7,747 nucleotides of DNA from Bacillota bacterium. Lineage in GTDB: Bacteria > Bacillota > Clostridia > Oscillospirales > Acutalibacteraceae. Where the stretch lies: the NCBI GenBank assembly GCA_023415895.1, contig JAEZJA010000253.1, positions 1 to 7,747 of the forward strand, given 5' to 3'. Shown one piece after another: positions 5,942-7,747 of the stretch. Under the pieces are notes generated by a model that was not told the DNA's origin, made no database searches, and saw nothing but the letters and a program-made list of their open reading frames with translations. Each line of letters starts with the position of its first letter. The stretch's first letter is position 1. A program made the translations under genes and the position numbers.

Positions 5942-7147
5942 TCAGTCCTCGAGGCGGATGACCTTATTGGTGTATTCCGTCCCGCAGGGCAAAGGCGTGG
6001 GCAGCGCGAGGGCATAGAGATCGGCGGCGCGGCTTTCGAGCGCGAACAGGTTGTGTGCCTCGGGAGACAGGCTTTCCATCTGCGACGGCCGGGATACAAT
6101 CGGGAGAGCGGGCGTTTTGGCCGCGCGCAGGATCTCTGCGCCACGCGTGTTCATGCCGAGCACGCGGATATAGGGGGGCTGCTGTTTCTCCCACCCCGCT
6201 GGTAGTCCCAGAAAGCCAGCCAGAAGCAGGCGCCGGATGCGTGTGAGCGCATAGCGGCGGGTCTTGACACGCGTGATCAATTCTTCCAGACTGCCCGATA
6301 CGCGGATGGCTTCGTACAGCCGATTCTCCAGACCTTCGGAGATGCCCGGCAGCGCGGCCAGCTCCTCAAGCGATAAACGGCGCAGCTGGGCGAGCATGGC
6401 CGTCTCGATACGTTGTGTGCAGGCAGGACAACGCCCTGCCTGCAGCGCTTCAAGCAGCAGGCGGCGGACAAGGGAGGGCAGATAGGCGGCGGCCGTATCC
6501 GTGCGCCCCGCGGTCAATAACGTACGTACATAACTGGCCGATGCCGTATCGCCCACAGGCAGGGCGTCATCATGTCCCGCGCCAAGTCGCTCCACCGTCA
6601 CGGGGGTGATGGGGGATTGCAGGCGGCGAAGGGCTTTACTATATTCAATACCGAGCGTGTTATTGGGGCTGGCAAGCAGCGCGGCGGTCTTTTGACCGGC
6701 CAGCTCGGCGACAGCGCGCTGGCGGGCCTCGGGAAAGGAAATGCCCGCCTCGAGATGGTAGCGCAGCAAGCCGGAAAAACGCTCGCTTTCCATCACGTCA
6801 ACCGTTTTTTGGAGTGCCGCGATGTCACCGGATTCGCTGCCAAAACTAAGCACGTCTACACAGCCTAGGGCATGGAGTACCGATACCGCGCCGAACGCAA
6901 AGCCTTCCGCTGAAGAGATAGCCCAGGGCAGGGGAAGCTCCAGCACAAGATCGACACCGCCGACGAGGGCCATTTTGACGCGTTCGGCTTTGGGCAGGAT
7001 GGCCGGTTCGCCCCGCTGCACAAAGTTGCCGCTCATGACGGCCACCACATGTGTGGCGGCAAGCTCACCCGAGCGGGTGCGTTCGATATGAAAGGCGTGA
7101 CCGTTATGGAAAGGATTGTATTCCGCGACAATTCCCGCAACCTTCAT
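5942..7147 (-). CDS. tmcAL: tRNA(Met) cytidine acetate ligase TmcAL (YlbM)
   Basis: A 401-residue protein from the ATG at 7147. TmcAL uses ATP and acetate to form N4-acetylcytidine at the wobble base of elongator tRNA-Met. It shows the nucleotidyltransferase fold signature: the N-terminal strand VAGIVAEY followed by NPFHNGH (11-17) with the HxGH pair H14/H17. Next come SGNFVQRGEPAI (39-50), the ELPLPWAISSAEGFAFGAV region (70-88) and NNTLGIEYSKALRRL (162-176). The length is close to the B. subtilis protein (415). The frame stays open to a TTG at 7183 that overlaps the metA stop (TTGA); that start would add 12 residues ([12 protein letters not shown]). The ATG is preferred because homologues begin directly at the MKxxGIVxEYNPFHNGH segment, although its ribosome binding site is weak (AGCAGG, 7 nt). 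A CPAC pair at 240-243 is seen; I do not know its meaning. It is probably co-transcribed with metA. Confidence 0.9.
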   Translation of the reverse strand: MKVAGIVAEYNPFHNGHAFHIERTRSGELAATHVVAVMSGNFVQRGEPAILPKAERVKMALVGGVDLVLELPLPWAISSAEGFAFGAVSVLHALGCVDVLSFGSESGDIAALQKTVDVMESERFSGLLRYHLEAGISFPEARQRAVAELAGQKTAALLASPNNTLGIEYSKALRRLQSPITPVTVERLGAGHDDALPVGDTASASYVRTLLTAGRTDTAAAYLPSLVRRLLLEALQAGRCPACTQRIETAMLAQLRRLSLEELAALPGISEGLENRLYEAIRVSGSLEELITRVKTRRYALTRIRRLLLAGFLGLPAGWEKQQPPYIRVLGMNTRGAEILRAAKTPALPIVSRPSQMESLSPEAHNLFALESRAADLYALALPTPLPCGTEYTNKVIRLED

Positions 7148-7179
7148 GCGAATGCCTGCTCTTTCCGCCCGGCAGCCGC

Positions 7180-7746
7180 TCAAACCTCGGCAGCTTCCGC
7201 GCTTGCATCAATGAAATCATACGGTGTCTGCTGATAGACAAAATAGTTAAGCCAGTTGGAGAACAACAAATTGGCGTGCCCCCGCCAGATCATGGGGGGG
7301 ACAGCATCGGGGTCGTCCCCCGGAAAATAATGCTGGGGAATGCGTGGGTTGATGCCCCGCTGGAGGTCACGTTTGTATTCCGACGCCAGCGTCGTGCGGT
7401 CATATTCGCAGTGGCCGGTCACAAAAACCTGACGCGCGTCCTGCGTTGAGACAATGGATACACCCGCCGTTTCGGACAAGGCCAGGACCTGCAGCCCAGA
7501 ATTATTATCGATGTCCTCCTGCCGTACTTCGGTGTAGCGCGAGTGAGGCATATAGAAAACCTCGTCAAAGCCGCGCAGCAGGGGATGATTGGCATCGAGA
7601 GGGCGGTGCTTGAAAATGCCCGACAGTTTTTGTTCAAGGGGATATTTGGGTACATGATGATGATGGTAGAGCCCTGCCTGCGCACCCCAGCAGATGTGGA
7701 GAGTGGAATAGACGTGGGTGCGCGACCAGTCCATGATGGTACACAG
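7180..7746 (-). CDS. metA: Homoserine O-acyltransferase MetA, C-terminal part (partial at 5' end)
   Basis: The - strand frame is open to the right edge, so the first residues lie outside the window; the ATG at 7734 is internal (upstream codons read LCTI before [11 protein letters not shown]). MetA acylates homoserine with acetyl-CoA or succinyl-CoA, the first committed step of methionine synthesis. The catalytic cysteine is visible in HICWGAQA (codon 7690-7692). The His/Glu pair of the active site is in TGHCEYD (His codon 7411-7413, Glu codon 7405-7407). MPHSRYTEV and the C-terminal [14 protein letters not shown] also fit the family. Acyl-donor specificity depends partly on residues upstream of the window. 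Two details differ from the forms I recall: Cys stands between the active-site His and Glu where Pro is common, and there is a natural run of four His after AGLY. The stop overlaps the tmcAL frame. Confidence 0.94.
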   Translation of the reverse strand: MCTIMDWSRTHVYSTLHICWGAQAGLYHHHHVPKYPLEQKLSGIFKHRPLDANHPLLRGFDEVFYMPHSRYTEVRQEDIDNNSGLQVLALSETAGVSIVSTQDARQVFVTGHCEYDRTTLASEYKRDLQRGINPRIPQHYFPGDDPDAVPPMIWRGHANLLFSNWLNYFVYQQTPYDFIDASAEAAEV

Positions 7747-7747
7747 C

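Noticed and set aside
7657..7668. Four-histidine run in MetA as an engineered tag
   Set aside because: It lies inside the gene at a position where the family has aromatic/His-rich sequence, and the frame continues normally, so it is natural.

Overview
The window looks like chromosomal DNA from a Gram-positive clostridial Firmicute of medium-to-high GC content. The grounds are a ClpE-type AAA+ ATPase with a zinc finger, a TmcAL (YlbM-type) tRNA-modification enzyme, strong AGGAGG-like ribosome binding sites, and an intergenic hairpin repeat of a kind I recall from gut Clostridia (memory only). It is mostly housekeeping sequence. I see no mobile element, CRISPR array, phage gene, tRNA or rRNA.

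Layout on the + strand. (1) 3-341 is the 3' end of a CDP-alcohol phosphatidyltransferase gene (phospholipid synthesis), cut by the window edge. (2) 431-2707 is a complete clpE-like gene, preceded by a perfect 17-bp palindrome that could be an operator. (3) 2708-2964 is a 257-bp non-coding stretch. It holds a two-hairpin REP/MITE-like element and then a 10-bp stem with a GAAA loop just before the next ribosome binding site. (4) 2965-5421 carries three closely spaced genes: uppP (undecaprenyl-diphosphate phosphatase), an MgtC/SapB-family membrane protein and an alpha/beta-hydrolase. They probably form one operon, which ends at a clear intrinsic terminator at 5428-5471. (5) 5637-5937 carries two very short genes (44 and 50 codons), each with a good ribosome binding site. 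They encode highly charged, cysteine-free proteins of unknown function.

Layout on the - strand. metA (7746 down to 7180, N-terminus beyond the window) overlaps the reading frame of tmcAL (7147 or 7183 down to 5942). The two are probably co-transcribed. tmcAL converges on the small-gene pair with only 4 bp between the stop codons and no terminator that I can see.

Most of the genes have clear families: membrane lipid and envelope lipid recycling, protein quality control, methionine synthesis, and wobble-base acetylation of elongator tRNA-Met. The least explained part is 5472-5937: the two small genes, their promoter region with palindromes and repeated GAATAT elements, and the convergent junction.
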